Source: an uncultured Pseudoalteromonas sp. (GTDB taxonomy: Bacteria > Pseudomonadota > Gammaproteobacteria > Enterobacterales > Alteromonadaceae). From it: a stretch of 64,000 bases of DNA. The DNA lies in assembly GCA_947493455.1 (NCBI GenBank), contig CANLRB010000014.1, forward strand, positions 50,701 through 114,700, in the 5' to 3' direction. Under the pieces are notes generated by a model. That model was not told where the DNA came from and did no database searches. It worked only from the letters and a program-made list of their open reading frames with translations. The translations under genes and the position numbers were made by a program. The stretch's first letter is position 1; the number at the start of each line of letters is the position of its first letter. Positions 40,001 through 47,362 of the stretch are shown one piece after another.

Positions 40001-40128
40001 TAGTAAAGTTACCCGACAGCGAGAGCGATGAAGCTAAGCTGGTAGATATTATTAAAGCCTTTAAAAAAGGTTTAGATATCGAATCAGCCGTTAAGTTTTA
40101 CCAAGATAAACGCAATTATAGCTTTTAG
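37051..40128 (+). CDS. Transmembrane Ser/Thr protein kinase with C-terminal helical (TPR-like) region
   Basis: 1025 residues. A kinase domain (about 85-370) has GKGGMG (94-99), the ATP lysine Lys118 (VAIKF), the catalytic loop HTDIKPSNIL (Asp211, with Thr in place of the usual Arg of HRD), DFD instead of DFG (Asp229-Asp231) and the FASPEQL/DQYSLAVLLY segments. One membrane helix (about 396-414) separates it from a C-terminal about 600 residues that read as tandem helical hairpins (TPR-like). By topology the C-terminus should be outside the inner membrane and act as the sensor. Key catalytic residues are intact, so activity is likely. It probably phosphorylates the ECF sigma factor encoded upstream (family-based inference). 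Confidence 0.92.
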   Translation: MDFGYMQQQSLYHHFEQLIELPSSSFQDYCNQHVNCPQQQEELKQLIFYHNEYQATTEWHDLIATQVQEVIGDQHIDDLIGTVLGPYKLVTEIGKGGMGVVFLAERIDGKMDQQVAIKFLYPSVVHLVGSDVGYNQAQILAKLNHPNITSVLDAGKTDTGLYYVVMEYVQGEPIDKYCQNNRLSFEERLQLFLTVCDAISKTHVINIAHTDIKPSNILVSNDGLVKVLDFDIAKATDNVQEATRNKGAVKRYLRALSINFASPEQLKGDEITLATDQYSLAVLLYVLLTENVPFLHKTEPNKQERIDIIVEAIYQGNKQPLLLNNKMLQLTKIERYLYQNDLNQIINKAMHPDVNLRYQSVQAFKSDIHRALENHAISAQKNKPFTRLTKWLYRKPAFAALYIILLTGGGALAYQNMALEQERNNAIFAQQLAEKEKQNAEQVSTQLANIFSQVDPRKALKKELTASDLLSQGYHGIQNAKGLSDETRYQLISVLVESLYGIGDFQQIINIAEPLLQKATFYQLDLQNNKLLLSHILESYKYTRNEDGADKFLSSLFPNYRLGLVQNRTVRELSQNEIQRLLLLLNFPDLFTRKLGDNGLALWQANLDKLSILSKAGNLTAEQETSYLYNKLVYINQNLIRSRSLGYYKREEHLREGIVIANSLLEKLEPFDVRRSVVVTELATAADTLGIAGGYTEKMEALYKKFATHYGTKHLFTNRVLHKLVFVTGVERKWQKNAEYALRENQIIKEHFGENDDYLRSLEYVAWAYLVNGNAKLAKRYYDELESSIYRQIASNSENSRFITFQNLMGILLTTYIQLKEFDKAERVNQHYQRLLNHHPDNEKAIKKEFDLNDINIAMGILNKNPQSTVTYLEDKIKSSSDLIESLPILIQFYFHNKAYNKVITHGENLRTIIFDGRYMFYYESYFQYTGFYLVEALAKVGRSKEATQYLKELYQYNFHINPSPESYWMQKVQSLKTTYNLSLVKLPDSESDEAKLVDIIKAFKKGLDIESAVKFYQDKRNYSF

Positions 40129-40157
40129 TTAAAAAGTTTTACGGGTAATTTTTTCTA

Positions 40158-40169
40158 TTACGTAGCTAT
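40158..40169 (+). promoter_or_regulatory. Shared 12-base motif upstream of the repeat lipoprotein
   Basis: Second copy of TTACGTAGCTAT, 54 bases before the lipoprotein start, in the 94-base gap after the kinase gene. GGT lies at 40144-40146 and a T-rich tract between. Its position suits a promoter for the lipoprotein-protease genes. See the matching entry at 35857. Confidence 0.45.
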
Positions 40170-40222
40170 AAATGTAGTACTGAGTAATTCTATGATGCAA
40201 ACTCAGTAAACTATAAAAGCTT

Positions 40223-42367
40223 ATGGATATGCGTAATAAATTCTTTGTTTTACTATTGCCTTTGTTATTAACTGCTTGCGGCGGAGGCGGTGGCTCAGAT
40301 TCAGGTGGTTCATCTGTTAAAAATGATACCCCTCCTTCTTTAACCTTAGGAACAGATACATTATCACTGGATGAAAATTCTGAAACAAGCATTTCGATCT
40401 CAGCCAGTGATGCCGATGGCGATAACATCACAATATCAACGCAAAGTGATATTACAGAACTAGCACTTAGTAACACTAACAACACATTAACCATTAATGC
40501 AGGCGAAGTGTATGGTGAAACGAGCGGCACGATTTCAGTAACAGCCTCAGCAAAGGGTAAAACGGTATCAAAAACAATTTCAATCGTTGTGAATGACACC
40601 GATACACCACCAACACTTACATCGCTGAATAATGTAGAACTACAAGAAAGGCAAACAATCAAGGTTGCTATTAGCGCGAGTGATGCCGATGGCGATGAAA
40701 TTGAGTTAACGGCGAGCAGCGATTCAGAACAGCTTACAGTGAGTAATACAAATTCGGAGTTAAGCATCTCGGTCGGTAGATTAGAAGCAGATCTTGAAAC
40801 CTCAATTATCCTAACCGCAACAGCCAATGGTAAAACAGTTAAAAAAACGATACAGGTACTTGCGAAGAATTTACCTGATAACCCACCAACACTCGAGCTT
40901 GACCCACCATTACTTTCAATAAAAGAAGCAACGAGCGTGACGATCATGATTGTTGCTAATGATATTGACGATGATGAAATGACAATTACTTCAAGCACTA
41001 GTTCTGATTTATTAACTGTGAGTAATACAGACACGGAACTAACCGTGACTGCAAGTGAAATTGATAATGAGGTTACCGAAGAAGTGGTTGTTGCTGTTAC
41101 TGCAAATGGAGTTACAACGTCGAAAAATCTACAAGTCACCATTACCAATAACCAAGCACCGACGATTACCCTAGCAGGTGTTGATGAGCATAATGTCGTG
41201 ACCATTTATACAGACGAGGCAGTAACGATCCCTGTTATTTTAAATGACGCCGACGGTGACCAAGTCACTTGGGGTCTTGCTGAAGAGTTTAGAAGCTCGT
41301 TTGAAGAAGATCACAGTAACAACCCACTGCGCGGCGTAAGAAATTACCATTTTGATACAGAAAACAATGTTATCAACATTGAACTCGATACCGTTCCAGC
41401 AGGTAGCGCTCTAAAATACAACACATTTTTGTGGGTCAATGATGGCACTGAAGTCGTGCGGACCGATTTTTATATTCAGGGTGAGAACCGACCTAATGGC
41501 GCACCGGTTTTAAGATTTGATGATCAAGTAATTGGAGGACGTGTACCTGTTGATATTGGTAGCACAACCGTTGTTAATTATGAAATTATTGATGACAACC
41601 CAGAGGCTATCGAATTTGGTGAATTTGTTATTAGTTCAGGGGACGCCTCTAAATTTATTCTTACCCACAATAAACAAGCCCAAACAATCTCAATAACATA
41701 TAACGGAACACAAAGTGGCGAAGAACTTGTGTTTGGCTTGCCCTTTACCGACGTAAGTTCAAGCGGCACATTTTTTCTAACCGCAATTTCACGTCCAGCT
41801 TGGAGTGAGTGGCACGATTCTATGATGGCCTATGTAACTGAAGGACGCCAAAAGCTGGCAGCGGGTAAAGAGTATGCGCATATTGCGGCGTTTTACGCCG
41901 ACGTACTCGAAAATACAGGTCTAATAACGGGGTTACAAGCAGAAGAATACCGTAAACGCGCACTCGTTAATGACTCCCACGATCTAGATTTATTCGTTCT
42001 TCTGCGTTCTCTCAATGTAATTGAAGAATATGTCACACTCGGCCGATGGGTTGAAGGCGATGAAGTAGCAACAGTTAGCACTGTAGAATATCGCTTTGGT
42101 ACTTTGTTTTTACATTATGGCAAACAAGCACAAGCCGTGGTCGAAGAGCTAGTGACCAAATCAGGAAACCAGCTTGTTAGCCTGCCATTTATCGATTCAG
42201 TGCATAAATATGACGCTGACAATAGCTATTTCAGCCACTTCACCTCTGATGCAACTTATGGCAGCACGGTTGACGGAAAGTGGGTATTCAAAGAAGAGTA
42301 TCGTTTTTTACAAGCCATTATAGAAAAAACACGTTCAGAAATTACCAACGCGTATGTAGAAGAATAA
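40223..42367 (+). CDS. Lipoprotein with tandem Ig/cadherin-like repeats
   Basis: 714 residues. The lipobox LLTAC is followed by a Gly/Ser-rich linker and then at least three tandem repeats of about 90 residues, each beginning with PP-x-L and holding a DADGDxI/DIDDDEM calcium-type acidic loop and a LTVSNTxxELT strand; one or two more divergent repeats run to about 530. The C-terminal 170 residues are different: alpha-helical (WHDSMMAYVTEGRQKLAAG onward) and unrecognised. An in-frame ATG at 40229 is an alternative start. Probably a surface or periplasm-exposed lipoprotein, calcium-stabilised. It lies between the kinase and the secreted subtilase and is likely coexpressed with the latter (gap 15 bases). 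Confidence 0.8.
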   Translation: MDMRNKFFVLLLPLLLTACGGGGGSDSGGSSVKNDTPPSLTLGTDTLSLDENSETSISISASDADGDNITISTQSDITELALSNTNNTLTINAGEVYGETSGTISVTASAKGKTVSKTISIVVNDTDTPPTLTSLNNVELQERQTIKVAISASDADGDEIELTASSDSEQLTVSNTNSELSISVGRLEADLETSIILTATANGKTVKKTIQVLAKNLPDNPPTLELDPPLLSIKEATSVTIMIVANDIDDDEMTITSSTSSDLLTVSNTDTELTVTASEIDNEVTEEVVVAVTANGVTTSKNLQVTITNNQAPTITLAGVDEHNVVTIYTDEAVTIPVILNDADGDQVTWGLAEEFRSSFEEDHSNNPLRGVRNYHFDTENNVINIELDTVPAGSALKYNTFLWVNDGTEVVRTDFYIQGENRPNGAPVLRFDDQVIGGRVPVDIGSTTVVNYEIIDDNPEAIEFGEFVISSGDASKFILTHNKQAQTISITYNGTQSGEELVFGLPFTDVSSSGTFFLTAISRPAWSEWHDSMMAYVTEGRQKLAAGKEYAHIAAFYADVLENTGLITGLQAEEYRKRALVNDSHDLDLFVLLRSLNVIEEYVTLGRWVEGDEVATVSTVEYRFGTLFLHYGKQAQAVVEELVTKSGNQLVSLPFIDSVHKYDADNSYFSHFTSDATYGSTVDGKWVFKEEYRFLQAIIEKTRSEITNAYVEE

Positions 42368-42382
42368 AGAGGAGGCATTTCA

Positions 42383-44269
42383 ATGATTTGTTATTCAAAA
42401 AAACTGCCAAAACAACAGCGTATTTTAAAGGAAAAAGCAATGCTAAAGACACTCGCGGTTACGGTAATGATGGCTTCTACAGCGGTGAACGCGACTGTGA
42501 GCAATTTCACGAAACCAAACATTGTCACGCCACATAAAGAGAGCTATTCGTTAATTGTTAAGTTTAAAGATAACGAGATTCATCGTTCGTTATTATCTAC
42601 TCCAGAAACGACCAAATTACTAAATGACAACACCAAGCAGGGCTTAACACTAGAAACACGCTCAAGCTTGGCTAAAAAATACAATGTGCATACAACAGCC
42701 GACAAGGCGTATGGGCTTGAACAGTTAACTAAACTTGGTAATCGCTTTGACGTTGAGTTTAAACATGGCCGTTCTATGGCGTTAAATTATGATGTGATTA
42801 ATATTTCAGACCTTAATGGCCGTGATGTTCAATCAATTATCGCGCAATTACAAGCAGCTAATGAGATTGAATATGTCATGCTAAATCACATGATGTACCC
42901 GCAAACTTTTAATGACCCACTCTATGAGCAACAGAATTACTTCCAACCAAAAAATACGACCAACCCACAGGGGAATTTTTTCGAATATTCAGCGTTAAAT
43001 GCCGTTAATAACCTAGGGCGCAAAGCTCGCTTGGGAGTTATTGATAGCGGCATTTTACCCCATGAAGACGTACCCGAACACGTTGAAGGATATGACTTTT
43101 TGTCATGGAAAAATGGCGACTTGCAGCATGAAAGAGATAGTGACCCAACCGATTTTGTCGATTATGGTAATGGCACAACTTGCTCAAGCCAACATGGCCT
43201 AGCAGTAACAAGCAATGCCGCATTTATATCAAATAACGGTATTGGTGGTGTAGGTGTCGTCAAAACAGGAGAAGTAGAGGTAATTCAAGCTCGAGTACTC
43301 GATTGTGTAGGCGGTGTTACCTCAGACATTATGGATGCAGTAGCTTGGATGTCGGGTTTGAGTGTACCTGGCGTACCTGATATTACCAACAGAGTGGATG
43401 TGATTAATATGTCACTAGGTGGCCCTGCGGTTAGTGGCTGTAGCCAATTTGAACAAGAGATTTTTCAAGCAGCCCGTAACGCTGGCGTGACCGTTGTTGT
43501 TGCTGCTGGGAATAATGGAGACTATGCCAGCCTTTTCACCCCAGCAACCTGTAATAACGTAATTACTGTGGGTGCAACAGATAATCAACTTGATGACAGG
43601 GCAAGTTTTTCTAATTTCGGCAAGTATGTGGATGTTATGGCGGCCGGAGTATCGATCGTATCTGCATGGAACCCAGAATACCCGAACAAAGCAGGCAATA
43701 TAGAAGATAAAACTTACTATATGGCATCGGGTACCAGCATGGCGTCACCACTAACTGCAGGACTTGTTGTTAATTTAAAAATGACCCATCCGGAGCTGAC
43801 ACCACCACAAATTGAATCAATTATAAAATCAAGCACGGTTGAGTTCCCTGAAGATACATTGTGTACAAAGTTTGGCTGTGGCGCAGGCGCTTTGCAAGCA
43901 AATAAAGCGACGAATGCAATAGACTATGTAACTGCGCTCAGTGATTACAAAAAAGTACATCGCTATGAAGGCTATAACACGCCCGAAGAACAAACCTGGT
44001 TAAGCGAAATGGATAAATTTGCAAATACATGCGATTTAGTTAAATTTACTTGGGGCAATTTAGGTTTTGCTCAAGATAATGTCAGCTACAAACTTTACCA
44101 ATCTGAAAATGGTGGGGAAATGCAGTATGTAGAAACCATTCAGATACCACAAAAAGTTGCTAACTTACCTGAAAATACCGAGTTAGGTGTACAAGCATGT
44201 CAGCAAGATGATTGTGGTGAGATATTGACTATGACGGGTTCAGTAACACTGCCCAATTCTTGTTTGTGA
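42383..44269 (+). CDS. Secreted S8 (subtilisin-like) serine protease
   Basis: 628 residues. The triad is visible: Asp221 (LGVIDSGI), His271 (SSQHGLAV), Ser452 (GTSMASPLTAGL), with the oxyanion Asn in VVAAGNNGD. An inhibitor-I9-like propeptide (about 50-170) precedes it, and a C-terminal about 110-residue strand-rich region with cysteine pairs follows. Two in-frame starts each have a good Shine-Dalgarno: ATG 42383 (AGGAGG at 42370) and ATG 42440 (AAAGGA). The second begins a compact Sec signal ending VNA-T and may be the real one; the first adds 19 basic residues. Exported effector of the sigma/kinase cluster by position. Confidence 0.92.
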   Translation: MICYSKKLPKQQRILKEKAMLKTLAVTVMMASTAVNATVSNFTKPNIVTPHKESYSLIVKFKDNEIHRSLLSTPETTKLLNDNTKQGLTLETRSSLAKKYNVHTTADKAYGLEQLTKLGNRFDVEFKHGRSMALNYDVINISDLNGRDVQSIIAQLQAANEIEYVMLNHMMYPQTFNDPLYEQQNYFQPKNTTNPQGNFFEYSALNAVNNLGRKARLGVIDSGILPHEDVPEHVEGYDFLSWKNGDLQHERDSDPTDFVDYGNGTTCSSQHGLAVTSNAAFISNNGIGGVGVVKTGEVEVIQARVLDCVGGVTSDIMDAVAWMSGLSVPGVPDITNRVDVINMSLGGPAVSGCSQFEQEIFQAARNAGVTVVVAAGNNGDYASLFTPATCNNVITVGATDNQLDDRASFSNFGKYVDVMAAGVSIVSAWNPEYPNKAGNIEDKTYYMASGTSMASPLTAGLVVNLKMTHPELTPPQIESIIKSSTVEFPEDTLCTKFGCGAGALQANKATNAIDYVTALSDYKKVHRYEGYNTPEEQTWLSEMDKFANTCDLVKFTWGNLGFAQDNVSYKLYQSENGGEMQYVETIQIPQKVANLPENTELGVQACQQDDCGEILTMTGSVTLPNSCL

Positions 44270-44279
44270 TAAGTAAAAC

Positions 44280-44299
44280 GGGGCTTTAATCAAAGCCCC
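44280..44299 (+). terminator. Hairpin after the subtilase gene
   Basis: GGGGCTTT (44280-44287) pairs with AAAGCCCC (44292-44299) around AATC. AAAATATTT follows rather than a pure T-tract, so it may be a partial terminator or attenuator before the next gene. Confidence 0.6.
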
Positions 44300-44351
44300 A
44301 AAATATTTAATTTTCAGATATGCGTTTTAAATAAGTTGTTAAGTAGGTTTT

Positions 44352-45737
44352 ATGGATACACTGTTAAAAGCTCTCAAAAAGATTACAAGAGAAGCCAACC
44401 GGTTAGCTGCAGAGTTAGATATATTTTCATTTCTCAATAGCATTTTGGGTAACTACACTATTGGCAAAACGAGTTTTTCGGGCCTAAGTGTACTCATCTT
44501 AATCGTATGCGGATCATTAGTGGTAAGTTATTTATATTTCTTAAATAAAACAGTAAAAAAATCGGGTCTAATTGGTTTTATTGGTTATATTTTAATGACT
44601 TGCATTATTTTTTCTGCGGCATTTTTTGGCTTAGTTTATTTAGCCGAAATGGATTTGATCCCCACTAGCGATAACGCTGTTTTCATTCTTTTTTCATTTA
44701 TTTCCTTGCCATTGATTATTCTATTTTCAATTGTTTTATTGGCCCTTCTCCCTAAAAAACAAAGAACAGCTAAAGAGACATATAAATTTGACCCGCAAAA
44801 AGATACGCCATGGGTTTCTAGTCAAGGAAGTGTGAACGCTGTACTTGTTGGCTATTTAACCTTAATCGGAGCATGTTGGGGGATCGGAGCGATAGCACTT
44901 GATTATTTTCTACTCGAGGTAGGAGCCAATGGTGATTTAAGTAAATGGCATTTTCCGGCGCTTACTATAATTGCGACATCGCTCGCTATTTTTGCAGGGC
45001 TCTATTCATACAGCACAAAAACAAGGTTAATCGAAAAACACATCGCAAAGTATAAAGACTCGGAAGTTTTTTATAATGAAAATACAATTGTCGATGCCCC
45101 TAATGGTCATCAAGAACTATATGATGTAATTAAAAAGTATGCAATTAATCTGGGCTATGACAAATTAACGCTAAATATTGTTTCACTGGATAATAATTTA
45201 CATATTGCTATGGAGCGACCCGTATTGTTTTCTACAAAGAGACGCCGGCATTTATATTTGCAAGTCTCTGACGCATTTATCGTGAATTTGACCAATACCG
45301 AAAAAGAAAACTTAATAATTCAAACTTTGTCTTATTCGCAAACATCAAATAATTTTAAAAGTGATTTAATTGATTCTTTATGCCTAATTGATTTACTAGA
45401 TACCTTTATTGATACAGCGAGTAATGCATCAACTGAAATTTCGCAGCGCCAGTATTTAGTAGTAACTAAATATGCAAATGGCAGTAAAGAGTATCGTATC
45501 GTAAATGGCAATTTAGGCGTAATAGGGTTGATGCTCTCTATTCCGCTTTTAGCACTTATTATTTCATTAATAGCCATTTTTATTGTATCGATATTAATGA
45601 AAGTCGGCCTTGTTATTGGCAGAAAAGAGTACAGCGCTTATTGGTTTAATAAAATAACAGGCAGGCAGTATGAAGATCATGCAAACTTTATTGAAGACTG
45701 CAAAAACACCTATCAGCGGTATATGTCGAATGCTTAG
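44352..45737 (+). CDS. Multi-pass membrane protein, likely M48-like pseudopeptidase
   Basis: 461 residues with about six N-terminal membrane helices (about 40-225) and one long one near 390-415. Between and after them the layout follows membrane M48 peptidases (HtpX/Ste24-like): a soluble strand region (DKLTLNIVSLDNNLHIAMER), then LTNTEKENLIIQ where the helix with HExxH should start, and RKEYSAYWFNKITG where RExxAD normally supplies the third zinc ligand. The HExxH position reads TLSYS (325-329) and the Ala-Asp is Ala-Tyr (429-430), so zinc catalysis should be lost. This assignment is by eye and moderate. It follows the subtilase on the same strand and ends the kinase-sigma block. Confidence 0.7.
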   Translation: MDTLLKALKKITREANRLAAELDIFSFLNSILGNYTIGKTSFSGLSVLILIVCGSLVVSYLYFLNKTVKKSGLIGFIGYILMTCIIFSAAFFGLVYLAEMDLIPTSDNAVFILFSFISLPLIILFSIVLLALLPKKQRTAKETYKFDPQKDTPWVSSQGSVNAVLVGYLTLIGACWGIGAIALDYFLLEVGANGDLSKWHFPALTIIATSLAIFAGLYSYSTKTRLIEKHIAKYKDSEVFYNENTIVDAPNGHQELYDVIKKYAINLGYDKLTLNIVSLDNNLHIAMERPVLFSTKRRRHLYLQVSDAFIVNLTNTEKENLIIQTLSYSQTSNNFKSDLIDSLCLIDLLDTFIDTASNASTEISQRQYLVVTKYANGSKEYRIVNGNLGVIGLMLSIPLLALIISLIAIFIVSILMKVGLVIGRKEYSAYWFNKITGRQYEDHANFIEDCKNTYQRYMSNA

Positions 45738-45828
45738 GGCACACGCCAAAATTCGAGCACCTAAGAAAGTTCAGTAACGGATTATTTTACATTTTTATAA
45801 TGCGAAGCTGCTTGTTTAGTCGTGAATA

Positions 45829-45852
45829 CAGGAGGGGAACGTTACCCTCCTG
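45829..45852. other. GC-rich imperfect palindrome
   Basis: CAGGAGGG (45829-45836) pairs perfectly with CCCTCCTG (45845-45852); the 8-base centre GAACGTTA is itself nearly palindromic (AACGTT). It stands out in AT-rich DNA, has no T-tract, and lies 43 bases left of the CRISPR-like repeats. Could be a protein-binding dyad or an RNA hairpin. Confidence 0.6.
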
Positions 45853-45895
45853 CTCGACATTTATATGCAGGCTTGCGTGGCAGTGAATCTACATT

Positions 45896-45985
45896 CGGTT
45901 TAGCCCCGTGGGTACGGGGAACACTTGATAACACTATTAGTGGTATCGGCTTTGTGCGGTTCAGCCCCGTGGATACGGGGAACAC
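45896..45985 (-). CRISPR. Orphan mini CRISPR array, type I-E-like (2 repeats, 1 spacer)
   Basis: Two 29-base repeats (45896-45924 and 45957-45985) differ at only two positions and flank a 32-base spacer (45925-45956), the exact type I-E geometry. Read on the minus strand, repeats begin GTGTTCCCCGTA and end TAAACCG or TGAACCG; by hand alignment the first matches the E. coli I-E repeat at 23 of 29 positions. The inner stem CCCCGT/ACGGGG is intact in both; one difference is in its loop. No cas genes are in the window, so it is a remnant or a satellite array served from elsewhere. The orientation (leader to the right) is inferred from the repeat. Confidence 0.75.
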
Positions 45986-46182
45986 CAAAACAAAAATATC
46001 AACTGATTAAGCGAGTAGAATTAATATTTAACTCACGCACCCCTTCCTCAAAACCTACTAACAAGTGCCAACAACCTTTTTATTGGGATTTGGTTATCAC
46101 CAAAGAGGCGGTATCACTGAGATTTACAGTGGCCATGTTTGTGGCATACTTATAGTTATCTATCGATGCCCGAAAACACATA

Positions 46183-47247
46183 ATGCTGCTGCAATCTATC
46201 CAATTATTTCCTGTAAATTTACTTCATATTGCTTTTTTCACATTAACGAGCGTAGGTGCATTGTTGATTTGGCGTTCAAAGGTTTACCGCAGTTTGGCGC
46301 TTTTTTTTGTATATCAAGCAATGCTTATGCTGTTTAACTTTTTGGAAGAGACTCGAATTATCAATGTTTCCTATTTGATTACGCCTTCATTAAATTTATT
46401 AGTCGGGTCATTAATTTACTTTTTTGTTCGCTCAATCGTGCATGATAAAGAGCTAGTGACTAGACATAAGCTTGCTCACTTAATACCGCTATTTTGTGCG
46501 CTACCATTTACTGAGTTTACACAAACGGTTATTGCAGCAGGCTCTGTGAGTCAAATTATCTATTTAGTTCTCTCTTTTCGACTGCTAAATCGTTATCACA
46601 AAACGTCAAAATCAGTGAGCGCTGATGCAGAAGCTATGGGGCTAATATGGATAGTAAAAGCGTTAAGTATTTTTACAATTATTGTTGTGACAGATCTAAT
46701 TCGCTTAAATTTGCAAACAAGTACGCTATTGTCTATTGAGTCGAAAATGGCTTGGTATTTTATCGATACCTTAGTGCTGTTTTGCGTGTCACTGTTTTTA
46801 CTTGTTAAAGCAGTTAACAAACCACGCTTATTTACAGAAATGGTTCCTTACGAAAAGTTACTGCAAACAACTAAGCCAAAGAACAACCCTGAGGACGTAT
46901 CAACAGCCCAAGCTTTGTTTAATAGCATAGAGGAAATGATTGTCGCGGAGGAATTATTCAAGCAACAGCGACTAAGTGTGACCGACATAGCTAATACAAC
47001 AGACTTAAATGTAAAAGACCTGTCTTGGGCTATCAATGTCGGCGCCGCCAAAAACTTTTGCGAGTATATTAATTCGCTAAGAGTGCAATACCTAAAAAAT
47101 AAAATTGAGCAAGGTATTCCAGAAGGCACCACGCTATTAGACTTGGCGTTTGAATCTGGATTCAGCTCAAAATCAACCTTTAACAGTGTGTTTAAAAAGC
47201 AAGTTGGAATAACCCCAAGTCAATTCCTAAACAGCGTTAAACCGTAG
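46183..47247 (+). CDS. Membrane-anchored AraC-family transcriptional regulator
   Basis: 354 residues. The N-terminal half has six or seven membrane helices (about 10-215), and the C-terminal about 100 residues are an AraC/XylS DNA-binding domain with two helix-turn-helix units (SVTDIANTTDLNVKDLSWAI and LLDLAFESGFSSKSTFNSVF, then KKQVGITPSQF). This is the layout of one-component membrane regulators that sense at the membrane. It is followed by a terminator and then, on the same strand, by the S41-type peptidase gene, its most likely target (inference). Confidence 0.88.
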   Translation: MLLQSIQLFPVNLLHIAFFTLTSVGALLIWRSKVYRSLALFFVYQAMLMLFNFLEETRIINVSYLITPSLNLLVGSLIYFFVRSIVHDKELVTRHKLAHLIPLFCALPFTEFTQTVIAAGSVSQIIYLVLSFRLLNRYHKTSKSVSADAEAMGLIWIVKALSIFTIIVVTDLIRLNLQTSTLLSIESKMAWYFIDTLVLFCVSLFLLVKAVNKPRLFTEMVPYEKLLQTTKPKNNPEDVSTAQALFNSIEEMIVAEELFKQQRLSVTDIANTTDLNVKDLSWAINVGAAKNFCEYINSLRVQYLKNKIEQGIPEGTTLLDLAFESGFSSKSTFNSVFKKQVGITPSQFLNSVKP

Positions 47248-47264
47248 TAAAAACAGTCTAACAT

Positions 47265-47294
47265 CCGGATTCTGTACGTTCAAAATCCGGTTTT
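47265..47294 (+). terminator. Intrinsic terminator of the AraC-type gene
   Basis: CCGGATT (47265-47271) pairs with AATCCGG (47284-47290) over a 12-base loop, followed by TTTTAGG. Confidence 0.65.
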
Positions 47295-47362
47295 AGGACG
47301 CCACAAGTCTGTCTGACCTCTATATTGCAGTTACTATAATTGCAAATATTGGGAAGACCTCT

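Larger units (their letters stand above)
45738..46182. other. Intergenic region holding hairpin and CRISPR remnant
   Basis: About 445 bases between the pseudopeptidase and the AraC-type gene. It carries the palindrome at 45829-45852 and the repeat-spacer-repeat at 45896-45985, listed separately. Short overlapping reading frames here cross the repeats and show no protein character. No cas gene is present in or near it. Confidence 0.6.

Noticed and set aside
40129-41205. Long open frame on the minus strand opposite the repeat lipoprotein
   Set aside because: Its translation is Ser/Val/Thr-rich low complexity that mirrors the acidic repeat coding of the plus strand; no start signal or domain, and the plus-strand gene has a clear lipobox and repeats.
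45835-45863. A possible third CRISPR repeat to the left
   Set aside because: The GGGGAAC word at 45834-45840 is not at the position required by a 32-base spacer, and the rest does not match the repeat.
45822-46155. Overlapping short ORFs across the CRISPR-like repeats
   Set aside because: They translate repeats and palindromes; no Shine-Dalgarno or family likeness.
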